DNA from: Silurus meridionalis
Taxonomy: Eukaryota; Chordata; Actinopteri; Siluriformes; Siluridae
Reading direction: 5' to 3'
Length of the DNA: 64,000 nt
Assembly (NCBI RefSeq): GCF_014805685.1
Contig: NC_060911.1
Coordinates: 7,498,712 to 7,562,711, forward strand
Shown here: positions 20,760 through 33,142 of the stretch, in pieces
Layout: every line of letters starts with the position of its first letter
Position numbering within the stretch: the stretch's first letter is position 1
The notes under the pieces: generated by a model
What the model saw: only the letters and a program-made list of their open reading frames with translations
The model's database searches: none
Told to the model about the DNA's origin: nothing
Made by a program: the position numbers and the translations under genes

Positions 20760-23680
20760 TTAGGCAGCTGTTACCAAATTTATTGCCTAATTATAGCCTA
20801 TTCACTGTGATTAATGCATGTTGAGTAAAACAGTAACATTAAATAATTGCCCTGTTTTCCATTAATCTTGAGTTAAATTTATGGCTCTACAACAACCATT
20901 CATGATGAGAGTCCAAGGAAATGAGGGGTGGCATACTCTCTTCCCCTCATAAATTGCAGCGACACTAGTCAGTGATGGACATTTGTGAGCTCATGCATGT
21001 GGAAGTGGATGGGAAGTGCTTTCCCATGAGTTCCTGGCATTGCATGAGAAACAGTTGAAAAAAAAAATCCAGCTGGTTTGTGTCTATGAGGAAGCACGTG
21101 ATAGTTGTCACCCTCCCCCGATTGTAGCTTTCATGTAATAAGGGATTGAAACTATATGGAACATGGGGGGAAAATTTCAGCTTTATAGGATGACAATGTA
21201 TTAGAATGTTATGTTTTTCTCTAGGTTATGCACATTGTTTTAGAAAATGTAAAGATAGTGGCTAAACTAGAAACAAAATTTGCCCATTTATTTAGTAAAT
21301 AATAGTTTTATTGGGCCCCATGCATAGGTGAATGGAATAGTCTGTTTTGTGCAGTGTTTTATTACGCACAACATTTGAAGTGCAATTCAGTCTGAAGCAG
21401 GAATGGACTTCTCTGTGTAATGTGTCAGTGGGACGTTATGACATTAGCTTAGTGACTAGCCGTGCATAACCGAAACAAATCTCTTCATTAGAAGAAAGAA
21501 GTCCAGTATTATTCACTTGCTAGAAAAAAGGGAGAAAGAGAGAGAGATTTACATATTGAGGCCTTCAACAGCTTGTTTCCACACTATCTGGATTATATTT
21601 CTCTCTCTCAAGCCCCCCAAGGTAATCACCTCACCACAGCACCAGTGAATGAGCTGGTCAATGAGTCTATAAGATCCTCTTGATGTCCTGTATTAACATA
21701 ACGCTTCATCTCCCAGCCTCATTTTAGAGAGCTTAATATGTATTTGCTCTATGGCGAGTGCCACTCAGCTCTGTACAACATCTGCATTCAGCTCTCTGTC
21801 TACGGCTCGGAGGGAGGACACACACACATACTGCTCTGTGCAGAAACTGGCTTGAAATGCATAGGACATATAATGAACTAGGAATGTTTACTGATCAGCT
21901 TTGTACATACAGTGCGTCAAGATGTGATTGCTTAGCGCTCAGTTATCTTATCACTGTAGATTACATTTGAAATGAATTGGAAATTAAGGGATTCTGAGCA
22001 TAATGGATGGTTTCTTATTTGAAATATTTGGACTAAGTTTTGGTGTCTGAATGCTAAACACACTATTTGTGGTGTTCATTGGTGATATAAATTCCAACTT
22101 GGTAGAATTAACACTGCCATTTAAATTTAATGAATGGGTTTGATGTCAAATTCATATGACTAAGTTATTCAACGAATGCGAAAATATTCCTCTTTATCTT
22201 CACTAAGCACAATACTGTAAGTCAGGGCTTTGGTGTTTCCAGAGTCTACCCTGATAGGACGCAGGTCCATCACATACCTTTGGAACAATCATTTACCTCT
22301 ATAGGGACTTTTAAGGATATTTTGTAGGGAAATTAAAGAACCCGAAATTAAATCAGCTATGAATCCACAGGGAATGTATTTGTTTATTTGGGCAATTGTT
22401 TGCATGCTAGTGAGTTATATTTAATGGCTTTAATAGCCAAAATATACATTTTGTCATCTGGGAATTAATGTTGGGAACATTTCAATACTTAAATGTCATA
22501 TTATTGAGGTTATGAAATATAATCTAGCATTATTATAAGTAAGTTTGAGTAACTAATGTACATAAGTAAGGTGACTATTTGAGTAAATAAATGAGTCCAT
22601 GGACATCCACTTTCTGATTTATATGCAACCATTGCAGTCTTGATATTTTTGGCAATAGGATCCTGTTTAATTGGCTTGCCATGGTTCTTGTTAGTCAATT
22701 GCCAACTGCTATGCAAATTTTGGAGGAAATATTGCCCAAAATGTGTTAATGAATGGAGACGTGGGACACCTTGCATTTCCACTATAATAAAAATATTTGT
22801 TAAATATTTCACACATATATAAATATACTATAACAAATGTAATAAACTTTTATTTATATGATTATACAAGTACAGTTTTATAGACACAGTCGATATGCAG
22901 TTGATTTACAGTGAATGGTTTTGATAACAAGGAATAAATGGATATAAGGTACAAATATATAGGCAAAAAACTTGCACATTCTTTTATGCAACCTTATAAC
23001 CAGTTGATTTACTGAGTGTAAGGCTGCATTTAAATGATGTAAATTGTAAAATGCGATATACATATAAAAATGAATTTACAATAAAATTACGAGAATTGAG
23101 CAAGAACTATAATAAAATTTAGCAAAATGCTCAAAACGATAATAACCGACATTTCATATTTTATATACGTTTATGGTTACATTTAAAATGTCTTCCAAAG
23201 TATTTTTATTATTAGAATCTTAAACAGTTTAAAAACTGGTCTCCTTGTATGTTCAGGTTCTCTAAAAAACACATTTCTTAGATTATTGTATTCTATCTGC
23301 CACACAAGTCATGTGATTAAGTTGTTATATACTGTATTCATTATAACATAGAACAAGTTCAGGCAGAACTACTGTCAAAACTGCTGTTCTTAAAAAAAAT
23401 CTAATACAGTGTCACTAATTAGAACGGATAATTCAATTGAAAATAAAATGTCAGAAAGCAGAGATTCAATAAAGCGATTACTGTAATATGTCATTGAATC
23501 ATGTTAATTCTGCACAGTTGAGTTCTCTTCCCTTTTTTGTGTTTTTTTATGTACTATAAATAGAGGCTGAGGGTGGGGGGTCTTAAATAATTATTATTCA
23601 CTGCAACTTCTGAACCATTAATTGTATATTAATTTCTGCAAGCAAAAGCTCCCCTCCTCTGCCCTTCTTTTTTAATTCTT
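20760..23680. other. No gene recognised
   Basis: AT-rich, mostly unique-looking DNA. 21600-21760 has a less AT-rich, non-repetitive texture that could be a conserved element. Open frames here have no domain signal. Confidence 0.45.
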
Positions 23681-23689
23681 TCCCTCTGC

Positions 23690-23850
23690 CTGTTTAATTG
23701 GCTGTATGTGTAGAACAAGTCTCTGCAGGCGTCTTTCAGCCTCACCGAGGGCCTCGATTGCAACAATCAAGCGGCATCGTTGCTACAATTGCACTCAGCC
23801 TCTGAGAACGCGAATTACAGCCAACAGAGCAAATGATTCAATCTGTATTA
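23690..23850. promoter_or_regulatory. Candidate conserved non-coding element
   Basis: Balanced composition with paired words around an inverted layout: GATTGCAACAATC (about 23755) and ATCGTTGCTACAATTG (about 23776). ACAAT words of SOX type occur twice, with AATTGG and GAATTAC nearby. No ORF or repeat accounts for it. Function is inferred. Confidence 0.25.
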
Positions 23851-24156
23851 CACTATGTTAATAACTACCCTCAAATTAAAGGCTGAGGCGATGTCTCTGC
23901 ACATCTGCAAAGGCAGAAATTATGTGCTATCTCCATTATTAAGGATGTGCCATAATACTTATACAGTATGCTGTGATAGAAAAGGAGAAAAGCAAATAAT
24001 ACATTTAAGGTACAAAGGAAAAAAGAATAAAAGGGGAACAGGGTAAAAAAGTTTTAATCCACTTCTAAGATCTTATATTTATGCACCCATTCTGTGCCAT
24101 GGCAGACTGCATTTGTTGTTAAACACCAGTGAATAGGTTAAAAATGATACTGTAAA

Positions 24157-25180
24157 CTAGGGCTGCATAATTTATATAATCGAATAATTTAGTAATCGAG
24201 TATTCTTCAGATTATTCCATACATTAATTGAGAAATCAGATAAGAAAAACTTTCTCTTTATTAAAGAGCAATACTAAATATACAAGAGAAAATTAGAAAG
24301 GTCTCTTAAAACAAAAGTTATTTGTTTCCTTTTAAGAAAAATTAAAATTTTCATTGCTAAAATTGCATACAAGTATATCTGTGAAAACTAAACCCATTAA
24401 GTGCATTTAATTGTCATAATAAAGCAAAATACAAATACAGGTATATATATAAAATAAAAAAAATCATAAATAAAATATACACATTTATTTTAAATTACTT
24501 TCAAAAAGGTAAACGCACTGTATGTTTTCTTTGTTTTAGTTTAAAATCCTCCCAAACTTTGGAAAACCTCTGTCGTTTTTTTTTTTGGCCCGAATCTTCT
24601 CGCTGTTTTCTCCTCTTTCCTCTGTTTTTCATTCTGCAGCGTCTTCTGTGAAAGCCCTTTTTTTTACCATTCAAAAAAAAACAAAAACGTTTGCCACTTT
24701 GTTTCTCCAATTCTGACGTTTTTTTTTTGCAGTTTCGAATTGTTTTAAGGCAGAGACAACAGGAGGTGATGATATGCAAATATATGCACACAATTTAAAT
24801 ACTGATTTAAATAATCCGCAACATTACCATGTACTGTATGTTTGTGTAATTTTTTGCAATTATTGTTCTTTCGATTCATTCTATAGATGTGGATTTTTTC
24901 CCTGTACACATACATTACAAAACGCATTACTTTCAGCCCTAAACATGAACGACCTTACTTTGAAGAAGCATTAATTTAATCGCACTGTTCATTTACATGA
25001 GCTATTTAAATTCAAAAACTATGTCTTACACACGCTTTAACATGACCGCGAGGCGACTCCTGGCACATTATTAGCTTGCTGAACACTCAAACCTAGTAAA
25101 TTATTCATCCTGATTTTGGAATTTCATTAAATAATCATCAATATCCATTTAATAGTCAGAGCATCATCCGTAATGTAAGC
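24157..25180 (-). repeat. Probable hAT-type transposon relic
   Basis: It starts with GGGCTGCATAATTTATATAATC and TTTAGTAATCGAGTATTCTT, wording typical of a fish hAT-related repeat. On the minus strand, 24791-24501 reads a Lys/Arg-rich segment leading to FSKVWEDFKLK, which resembles the start of a BED-type zinc finger. The zinc-binding Cys pair that should follow is not there. Ends are not resolved. Confidence 0.4.
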
Positions 25181-25394
25181 AGAGCTGCAAAGTGTCTTTG
25201 TGAAGTCAGTTCATTAAGGAAGCAGGGTTTACCTTTAAAAGATTGCACGATGATGAGGAGAGAAAAAATGAAAGAGATTTTAATGTCATGAATTATTGGA
25301 TCCTAATTTGTTTTAACTGGTTTGTAAATAAATGAAGTCAGTCGTACATGTAGCTCTGTGTGTATTTCATTGTCTTCTGTTCTGCAATTTTATT

Positions 25395-26006
25395 TACCGT
25401 AATTTCCGGACTATTAAACGCACCCAAATATAAGCCACACCCACTGAATTTGACAAAGATTTTTATTTTTAACATAAATACGCCACACCTGTCTATAAGC
25501 CGCAGTTCCTACATTGAAACGAATGAACTTTCCACAGGCTTTAACGAAAGACAGTGTCTGTTACACGGCTTGTATCTAAACAGTAGCCTACCAAGAAAGT
25601 CACTGTTCACTGTCTTCCTCCTTCCTTTCACAACAATTTCTCTCTGGAGTTTATCTTTTGGCATCGTCGTGCGTTAAAAATCACCATTGGTGAAGCTTTT
25701 CTCCCGATGCTGTGCAGCTCAGAACACAGGTGAAGTGCGTTTTTTCAGTTGTTTTCAGCGTGACGAATGATTCGCATTTCCTGTTGACAGTCCGAGTGAG
25801 CGGCAGGTCAAACGTCAGAGGAACCTCATCCATATTTATGATGTGGGGTGGCCCGATTCAGTGGGAGCGCATCTGATTTAATATAAAGAGTTTTATTGGT
25901 TCACCTGAACCCGTTCTGCAATTTCATTGGTCTAATGTTATGAAGGAAAAACCCAGGAAAAATCCATAAATTAGCCACTTCGCCTTATAGTCAGAAAAAT
26001 ACGGTA
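25395..26006 (-). mobile_element. TA-flanked inverted-repeat element, copy A
   Basis: The ends are TA-CCGTAATTTCCGGACTAT and ...AGAAAAATACGG-TA. The family is shared with 49207-49978, 51841-52631 and 59845-60620. This copy is shorter (612 bp) because of internal loss. On the minus strand from 25664 it opens with MPKDKLQREIVVKGRRKTVN and runs on past the point where the other copies stop. TA duplication and terminal words fit a Tc1/mariner/pogo-type DNA transposon; no transposase catalytic domain is present. Confidence 0.85.
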
Positions 26007-26155
26007 TATCCATATGTGTAGTAGGGCATTTTCTCCTTCATCCCTGAAGGAAACTTCTGTCCCGAACATGTCTCTTGAATAGTGTTTACGGATGTTAATG
26101 TAATAATCATGTACTACATTTCTGACTTTAATCAGGGTAACATCTGCACTATGTT

Positions 26156-26172
26156 ATAATAATGATAATAAC

Positions 26173-26215
<43 letters not shown>
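26156..26215. repeat. (ATA)n microsatellite
   Basis: AAT/ATA trinucleotide run of about 17 units, imperfect at its left end. Confidence 0.95.
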
Positions 26216-26219
<4 letters not shown>

Positions 26220-26900
26220 TTATAAAAATTAGATTGAATTAATTTATTAAAACGATTGAAATGTCATCCAAGTTCCGAACTGAAGGCTTACAGGAACGCA
26301 AGTCAGCCTTTAAAACAGCTTTGCATTCACAATTCTGAACACTAACATTAGTGAATAAACTTCATTGGATTCTTTTTCTCTGAACCAGTGAGACCTACAT
26401 GCGAACTGAAGAAATGACCGGTTCGTCGTTTCGTTCGCGACTGACAATTACCATTTTTCCATCCAGAATCGTTCAGACTCCAAAATAACTCTCGTTTACG
26501 ACGAGATCTGTTTATTTAATGCTCCTTTAAATTCCCCAAGGCAGTCATGTGTTGTCCATGGACAGAGTTTAAATTAACGATTCGTTCATTTAAAACATTT
26601 GCCCATAAACAGATTTGTTCACGACTGAAACGTAATTAGATTGTACATCTTTTTACCCAGAGTAAGGATCTGACACACCGACAACAAATCTGATCGTTCA
26701 CCTGCAGCCATGATCAAAGAAATAAATCCAGCCTACAGCCAGGCGTTTGTACTTCAGCTGGACTTTAGTAGGAGTGCAGAATAAGAAACAACATCACCTT
26801 TATGTTAAAGCAGCACTAAACAGTATGTGGGCTGTACATAGACAAAGCCCTGAGGCAGTGTAAGCCATGCTGTAGTAAACTTCAAATTAAGATGCTATGA
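26216..26900. other. No gene recognised
   Basis: It contains several CGTTC/GAACG-type words (near 26415-26440, 26468-26478 and 26578-26590) that may belong to an old interspersed repeat. No coding signal. Confidence 0.4.
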
Positions 26901-26904
26901 ATTT

Positions 26905-27245
26905 TTGCATAAATGTTCAATCCAGAGACCGCCAGTGTTTGTACAAGAATCTATGTATTGTCATCATCACTGTACAATATCGTATATCTGCTACAAATGG
27001 ACATTCGGTGCAACCCAGATGAGGATGGGTTTCCTTTTGAGTCTGGTTCCTTTCAAGGTTTCTTCCTTATGCCGTCTCGGGGAGTTTTTCCTTGCCACAG
27101 TCGCCACCGGCTTGCTCATCAGGGACAAACTTACAGTTACAAAGAACATATTCACTTTTAATCACCACATTATCTGTGTAAAGCTGATTTGAGACAATGT
27201 TCATTGTTAAAAGCGCTATACAAATAAAAATAAATTGAATTAAAT
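26905..27245 (-). repeat. Interspersed repeat, copy 2 (inverted)
   Basis: The reverse complement of the repeat at 7563-7960. CAACCCAGATGAGGATGGGT, TCAAGGTTTCTTCCTTATGC and CTCGGGGAGTTTTTCC lie in order, and it ends in AAGCGCTATACAAATAAAAA followed by AATTGAATT. The two overlapping open frames (95 and 82 codons) are by-products of this repeat. Confidence 0.8.
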
Positions 27246-28785
27246 TTTAGGTTCCTCAGATGATAAATAGGATGTTAAAAAGGAACTTGAATAATAAATA
27301 CATACATGCTATATAAATGGCAATAAATTAAAACTTTTACATGAATCAAATGTATTTATAGAATTATGTCTTGTTGATCAAACTGACCAAAGATGGTGAT
27401 GAAGATAATAATAACAATAATAAAACCCATATTTATTTAATCATTTCTAAACTATGAGGAACCCAAACCCTGATGTCTGGACTCCTAATGCTAAGAAATT
27501 TGACCTTTTTTGACCAAGATTTGAAGTTTCTATTGCATATGATGTATATACTGATAGAATATTAGATTGTATATCAATTTCAATGCTTTCGTTGTTCTGA
27601 ATAAAAGCAACATGTAGCGAGCTGGAAGCAGGTGCAAATCCAGATCGTTTTATTGCACAAAATAGAGAACCAAAAAAAAGACAAAGAAACAGAACACTAA
27701 ATATTTAACAAAACGTTAGCGGGAAAACCATCATCTGAACACGAAGCTGACATGACAATTGACAGTAACCGGCGAAAGACAATAGTGAGAGTGCTGTAAA
27801 AGGCGGTACTCATATACAAGTGTTAATCACAGGATAACATGACTTAGGTGCAGAGATCATGTGACATGGCATGTGAGGATGTTGTGACTGATGAAAACTG
27901 TAGTCCAGGAACATAATCCTGACAAAAAGCATGTGGAAATCTGCCATATACAGTATTTAAATTGATATTTTTTTTCACTCTTGCCTAATTTGCTTGCTTT
28001 TACTTTTCCATGCTTAAACCTTACAATTTTTTAATTTTCTGAAGAGCCACAACAGCATGCTGGCTTCAGAAGAGCAACAGTTGGATCACGGTTTTGTTAT
28101 TCGATGTGTAGCCATTTTCTTTATTAGATCAAGAGCTGAGCTTTAGAGCACAGAGTGACTTTCTCAAGCGCTTCTTTCAGCATCTTGATAAACAAGTATC
28201 CCTAAGTACACTCTTCAGTTGTGATTCCCAAAGCCGTTAGGTCCTACGCTGGCATCTCTAAGATGCCTTTCTTTGTGCTTTATTAGGGGATAGGTGCTTA
28301 CTCTGAACACATTCTCCCCTATGGCCCTCATCTCAGCACTCAAGCTTCTGTATCACTATGGTGCACTGATGTACAGTATATGAGGGAGTAGAGGACATTT
28401 GACAGACTGTCTGTTCCTATTTTGTTATTTTGTCTGGTATTGAACATGTTGGTATACTTTTTTGCAATATTGCAAGTTTTCACATGAATGCAACATTCAT
28501 AATGCTTTTTGATCACCATGACTCAAGGCCCCTCGGCTCTATTTCTTTATCACGCATCACAGACACTTAAGTTGAGCTATTGGAGTAACCTTTTGTAGTA
28601 ATTCATTAACTTGAAGCACAGGCACGATAATACAGACAAGTCGATGTCTCTATTTTTTATAAACAGATATTCTAATGCATTATATAAACTAGTAGTAGTA
28701 ATTCATATGTTTCTTTGTTCAATGTTACATGTGATATGCCTAGACTTGTGCCTGTTTGTTTAGACTTATGCCAGACATTGTGACA
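27246..28785. other. No gene recognised
   Basis: AT-rich DNA with no splice-flanked blocks, arrays or element ends that I can support. Confidence 0.5.
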
Positions 28786-29304
28786 TACACCCCGAACTCT
28801 GGAAATGATGGGACGTTTTTTTTTTTTATTTCAATAAAATAATGACTAAAATACTTTCAAATCACATGAGCCAATATATAATTCACATTAAAACATGTTT
28901 AAACTGAGATTTTGAATTTTTTGCACAGAATGAGCTCATTTCAAATTTGAGGGCTGTTACAGGTCTCAAAAAAATTGGCACGGGGCAACAAAGGGCTGAA
29001 AAAGTCAGAAATATTCAGCTGGAAGAAAATCTAGCAACTAATCAAGTTCATTATCATTATGGTCTCTAACATGATTAGCTATAAAATGGAAGTCTTAGAG
29101 AGGCAGAGTCTCTCAGAAGTAAAGATGGGCAGAGGCTCTCCAATCTGTGAACGAGTGCGTAAAAAGATTGTGCAATACTTTAATAACAAGGTCCCCAACG
29201 TCAAATTGCAAAGGCTTTGCAAATCTCATCATCTACAGTATATCACATCATTAAAAGCTTGAGAGACTGGAGAAACGTCCCAACTTTCCAGGAATCGGGT
29301 TCTA
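28786..29304 (+). mobile_element. Internally deleted Tc1-like transposon
   Basis: The left end TACACCCCGAACTCTGG and right end CCAGGAATCGGGTTCTA are imperfect inverted termini flanked by TA. An ATG at 29125 opens MGRGSPICERVRKKIVQYFN, the start of a Tc1-type helix-turn-helix domain. A one-base loss near 29192 shifts the frame, and the second helix (RQIAKALQISSSTV) continues in another frame. After GAGACTGGAG (about 29273) the sequence jumps straight to the right terminus AAACGTCCCAAC. The catalytic domain is completely deleted, giving a copy of about 519 bp. Confidence 0.9.
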
Positions 29305-29490
29305 TTAGGCTACATTGAAGGATGGAAATACTTGTTCGTAAAGTAATCTAGACTTTTAAATATTTGACCAAGGCATTATAATTCAGTATGTTTGCTACAT
29401 AAAGTGTCAGAAAATTTGAAGTCAGCCATTTTAATTGTATATTGAATGCTGCTAAATATATGACTTCATAATATCTGTTTATATAATATT

Positions 29491-29841
29491 AATCTGTCAT
29501 AATGGAGTGACGAGGATAGACAGGATTAGAAACGAGTTTATTAGAGGGACAGCTCATGTAGGACGTTTTGGAAACAAGGTGAGGGAGGTGAGATTGAGAT
29601 GGTTTGGGCATGTGCAGAGGAGGGACATGGGGTATATCAGTAGGAGAATACTGAGAATGGAGCCACCAGTAGGGAGGAAAAGAGGAAGACCAAGGAGGAG
29701 GTATATGGATAGGCTGAGGGAAGACATGCAGGAGGTTGGGGTGAAAGAGGAAGATGTACAGGACAGGGGGGTATGAAGAAGGATGATCCGCTGTGGCACC
29801 CCTAATGGGAGAAACCGAAAGATGAAGAATCTGTCATTATG
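29491..29841 (+). mobile_element. LINE 3' end, 5'-truncated, with target duplication
   Basis: The plus-strand frame (29507-29776) gives the C-terminal tail of a non-LTR retrotransposon reverse transcriptase, with RLRWFGHVQRRD, then GRKRGRPRRRYMDRL. The 3' end GGATGATCCGCTGTGG ... CCCTAATGGGAGAAACCGAAAG is shared with the SINE tails here. AATCTGTCATAATG (29491-29504) and AATCTGTCATTATG (29828-29841), one mismatch apart, form a target-site duplication. Only the last 320 bases or so of the LINE are present. Clade not assigned. Confidence 0.88.
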
Positions 29842-29920
29842 TAAAACTTGTTATATCTTCAATATAATTTTACATATTAAAATCCTTGTTTACAACTCCA
29901 TACTGTTATTAAGTATATAC

Positions 29921-29940
29921 AACCCCCCCCCGAACCCCCC
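29921..29940. repeat. Interrupted C-run
   Basis: Two runs of C separated by CGAA. They could cause length errors in assembly. Confidence 0.9.
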
Positions 29941-30090
29941 ACTCTCTTTTTGAGGACAAACAGTGGACAAGCATTAAACTGTGTATCAGTACAGGATACT
30001 AAGGCAGCTAATGTGAACGTTATTTTTATGACTGTGTAAATCATACCCATAATATTGGTCATAAAGATGACCAGTATTATGATGGGTAAG

Positions 30091-30262
30091 TGGGAGCACA
30101 GTGGTTGCGGTATTGGACTTTGGATTAGACAGTCACAATTTAAAATCTTAAGCACCACCAATCTAACATTGCTTGGCCCTTTAGCAAGGCCCTTACTGTC
30201 AAATGCTTAGTTGCAAGTCACTCAGGGTAAGCGTGTTTACAGCCAAATGCCATAAATGTAAA
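30091..30262 (+). mobile_element. tRNA-type SINE, diverged
   Basis: Head GAGCACAGTGGTTGCGGTATTG, the middle AGCACCACCAAT and TTAGCAAGGCCCTTACTG, and the tail ACAGCCAAATGCCATAAATG match the layout of the common fish SINE also seen at 47461. The tRNA-like part is decayed. Confidence 0.75.
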
Positions 30263-30826
30263 TGATATACTGATATACTCAAATCTTAGTGTTTTTATTT
30301 AGTAAAGTAATGGCTTATATGTTTAGTTTATAAGCAACAATATTTTACTATGTTTTAATTTTATCTAAAAACAATTTAATATCTTTTCAGTGTAAAAACT
30401 GATCAATAAATGTTCTGGCAACCAGTTTGCAGTCTGTTACACTCAAACCTATAAGAACTACAACTGTCTATAGATATGTGTAAATAGATGTGCATGTATG
30501 TGTATGCATTATAGTACTTCATGTAGCACTATATAGATGCTCATATACGCTCAAATACTTAACAAAGCTATAAAACCTAGACTCATATAGCATAATTATT
30601 AATATATACAGACTTATAATGCGCTATATGACCTGATATTATAGCAGCATTCTATATTCAAATGTTATGTAATATTATGGTGCCCATAAATACTTAAACC
30701 ATCTGACTATATATTATGGAGTCTTCAAAATTCTATATTATCTTAGGAAAATGTGTACTAATGCTGTTTATGTATAAACAGATAACTGATAACTCATGAT
30801 TTGATTTCATGGCACCAACTGAAAAT

Positions 30827-30830
<4 letters not shown>
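30263..30830. other. No gene recognised
   Basis: Strongly AT-rich DNA dense in short ATA/TAT words, with no coding signal. Confidence 0.5.
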
Positions 30831-30831
<1 letters not shown>

Positions 30832-30902
<71 letters not shown>

Positions 30903-30916
30903 ATATTATATAATTG

Positions 30917-30998
<82 letters not shown>
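30832..30998. repeat. Paired (TA)n tracts with 18-bp spacer
   Basis: Two long TA runs (30832-30900 and 30919-30998) are separated by CTATATTATATAATTGTC. Confidence 0.97.
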
Positions 30999-30999
<1 letters not shown>

Positions 31000-31000
<1 letters not shown>

Positions 31001-32250
31001 AATATTTTTATACAACAATTACACTTTATAACTCCTTATGCAGTAACGATAATGCATTGTGATGCATGAGTGCATAATGTTTTACGATGAGTTGACTGCA
31101 TAATATCAGCTGACATTATAAAATTTTAGAATCTCTCACAATTTTTCATGAACACAAGCCCAGTTATCATAATCTACCACACAGCCCGCTATTATAAAGC
31201 CCTTCTTTGCTTTATAAGCATGACATATATTATAATGTCTAAAAGTGTATCATTTATAATAAGAATTAAATGAATGATTATTAGTACTTATATGCATATA
31301 CTGTAATTTCATAAGATCAGCATGTTATGATGCTTTATAGCAGTCAATAATGTAATGCAATATTAATCAATTTTAGCATGCTTTGTACATCTATTCGTAT
31401 ATTTCTTATATACATAATGCATTCTGATGTCTAATGTAAATGACTAAACTTGTTTAGAAGATCTAACTTTAATTATAATAAATATAAATGTACTGTATAT
31501 GTTTTTGTGATAGTAGCACATGGATTTAAGGCTTTTGCTTGCGCTTTGATGATATTATACATAAAATCTAACTTGATTTTGTAACTCTCAAAATATTTTA
31601 AACCCTGCATTGGATTTTTGCGTTTATGCTTTTACAAACCTGCAAGGTTAAAGTTTGTTTTGCGAATTATAGTGCATGCTAACCATCACTCTGAAGCTCC
31701 AGGACTTATAGCTATTATGTGTAGTGCATCTCAACCCACACACTTTTAAACCTTGTTGCTGGCCCTCAAGGGTTCCTTTAATATGTATGTTTTATCTTAA
31801 AAGAGGCATTTAAAGCTTTCCAGTCCATTAATGTACCTTACAACGTTCAAAGGTACACTAGCTCTATGTTTTCAAGTCAAAGATGAATATTAAAGATGCA
31901 GAAAATGGACCAATGCATTTTTTTCGGGGGTCCAAATTAGTAACAAATAACAGCATTTATCATACATTAAAATATATTTTTGTATTTAGTTGCTTGTGTT
32001 GTTCCCCTTGTATCCACATGTACTGGATGTCATGTCAATCAATTGCCTGTGTGGTAATTGTTATTTGTGAAAAAAACTGTACATTTCAGTGTATTTTATT
32101 TTCTTCCAAATGTGACTGTAATTTCTGTTTGTGTGTGTAAACAGTGAAAAAAAGAACTCAAGAATGGTGTCCAGTTTGATTAATCAGGAAAACTCTAGTT
32201 TGATTATTCCGCATCAGTAATGCACAAGCTACACAAATGTATGTTTTGTA
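31000..32250. other. No gene recognised
   Basis: AT-rich DNA. The 85-codon frame at 31883-32140 is Cys-rich but has no recognisable motif or splice context. Confidence 0.45.
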
Positions 32251-32254
32251 TTAA

Positions 32255-32256
<2 letters not shown>

Positions 32257-32303
<47 letters not shown>
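32257..32303. repeat. (CT)n microsatellite
   Basis: CT run of about 23 units. It also forms part of the polypyrimidine tract of the exon candidate at 32324. Confidence 0.96.
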
Positions 32304-32307
<4 letters not shown>

Positions 32308-32323
32308 ACTCTCTCTGTTTTAG

Positions 32324-32341
32324 GAGATTCATCCCAAGTGG
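32324..32341 (+). other. Candidate 18-nt microexon
   Basis: GAGATTCATCCCAAGTGG is preceded by a long CT-rich tract ending TCTGTTTTAG and followed by the near-consensus donor GTAAGTCGA. Length is a multiple of three and all three frames are open (EIHPKW in frame 1). No gene is identified. Confidence 0.3.
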
Positions 32342-32480
32342 GTAAGTCGACTCTTCTTTTTAATCCCTTTTTTTTTTGCCTCATGCAATATTGCACTGAG
32401 ATTCTGAAGGTTGTGTTTTTGGCACTGACGTCGATTCAGGTCGACACAAGCATCAATGATTGCAGTGTTTACACATCTAT

Positions 32481-32481
<1 letters not shown>

Positions 32482-32522
<41 letters not shown>

Positions 32523-32536
32523 CTCTCTCTCTCTCT
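32482..32536. repeat. (CA)n(CT)n compound microsatellite
   Basis: CA run (about 19 units) followed directly by a CT run (about 8 units). Confidence 0.96.
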
Positions 32537-32668
32537 TTAACTTTATCTTTTGCCTTTTTCTACTATAATAAGCATTTCGGCACAACAGTGTACCCTTACA
32601 TTGCAAATTTATTAATATAAGTATTATAATCTGGTATAATATTATAATTATTATAATTATTATTATAG

Positions 32669-32750
32669 TCTGGTTCCTCTTAAGGTTTCTTCCTCATAAC
32701 ATCTAAGGAAGTTTGCCACAGTCGACATGGCTGCTCATCAGGGATAAATA
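32669..32750 (-). repeat. Interspersed repeat, copy 3 (fragment)
   Basis: CTGGTTCCTCTTAAGGTTTC, CCACAGTCGACATGGCTGCT and CATCAGGGATAAA match the central part of the repeats at 7563 and 26905 with deletions. Confidence 0.7.
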
Positions 32751-32756
32751 CACATC

Positions 32757-32759
<3 letters not shown>

Positions 32760-32792
<33 letters not shown>
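32760..32792. repeat. (TA)n microsatellite
   Basis: Perfect TA run of about 16 units directly at the end of the repeat fragment. Confidence 0.96.
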
Positions 32793-32796
<4 letters not shown>

Positions 32797-33142
32797 AGTG
32801 TTTGCCTTCGTGGCTTCTCTAATTAAATGTTAAAAATTCCAGACCTCAAACGAACAAACAAGCAAAAAATTAATAAATCAGAAAAAAAAAAAAATCCAAA
32901 CCAAAAGCTACTTCTACTACTACCATGTGAACAGGTTGTGATCGTAATAATGAGACGAGGAAAAATCAGCATAAAGTTAATTGTGTATATCAGAATGTGC
33001 TAGAAAAAAGTATAGAAGGATCAGATAACGAGTAAAAAGAAAAAGTAAATATTCCATATTAAGCAGAATAAGGTTGCAGTAAGTGGGACATCAGTTTCGA
33101 ATGCAATTGTGCTGAAATGTATTTATTTCTTTTTTTGCTCAG

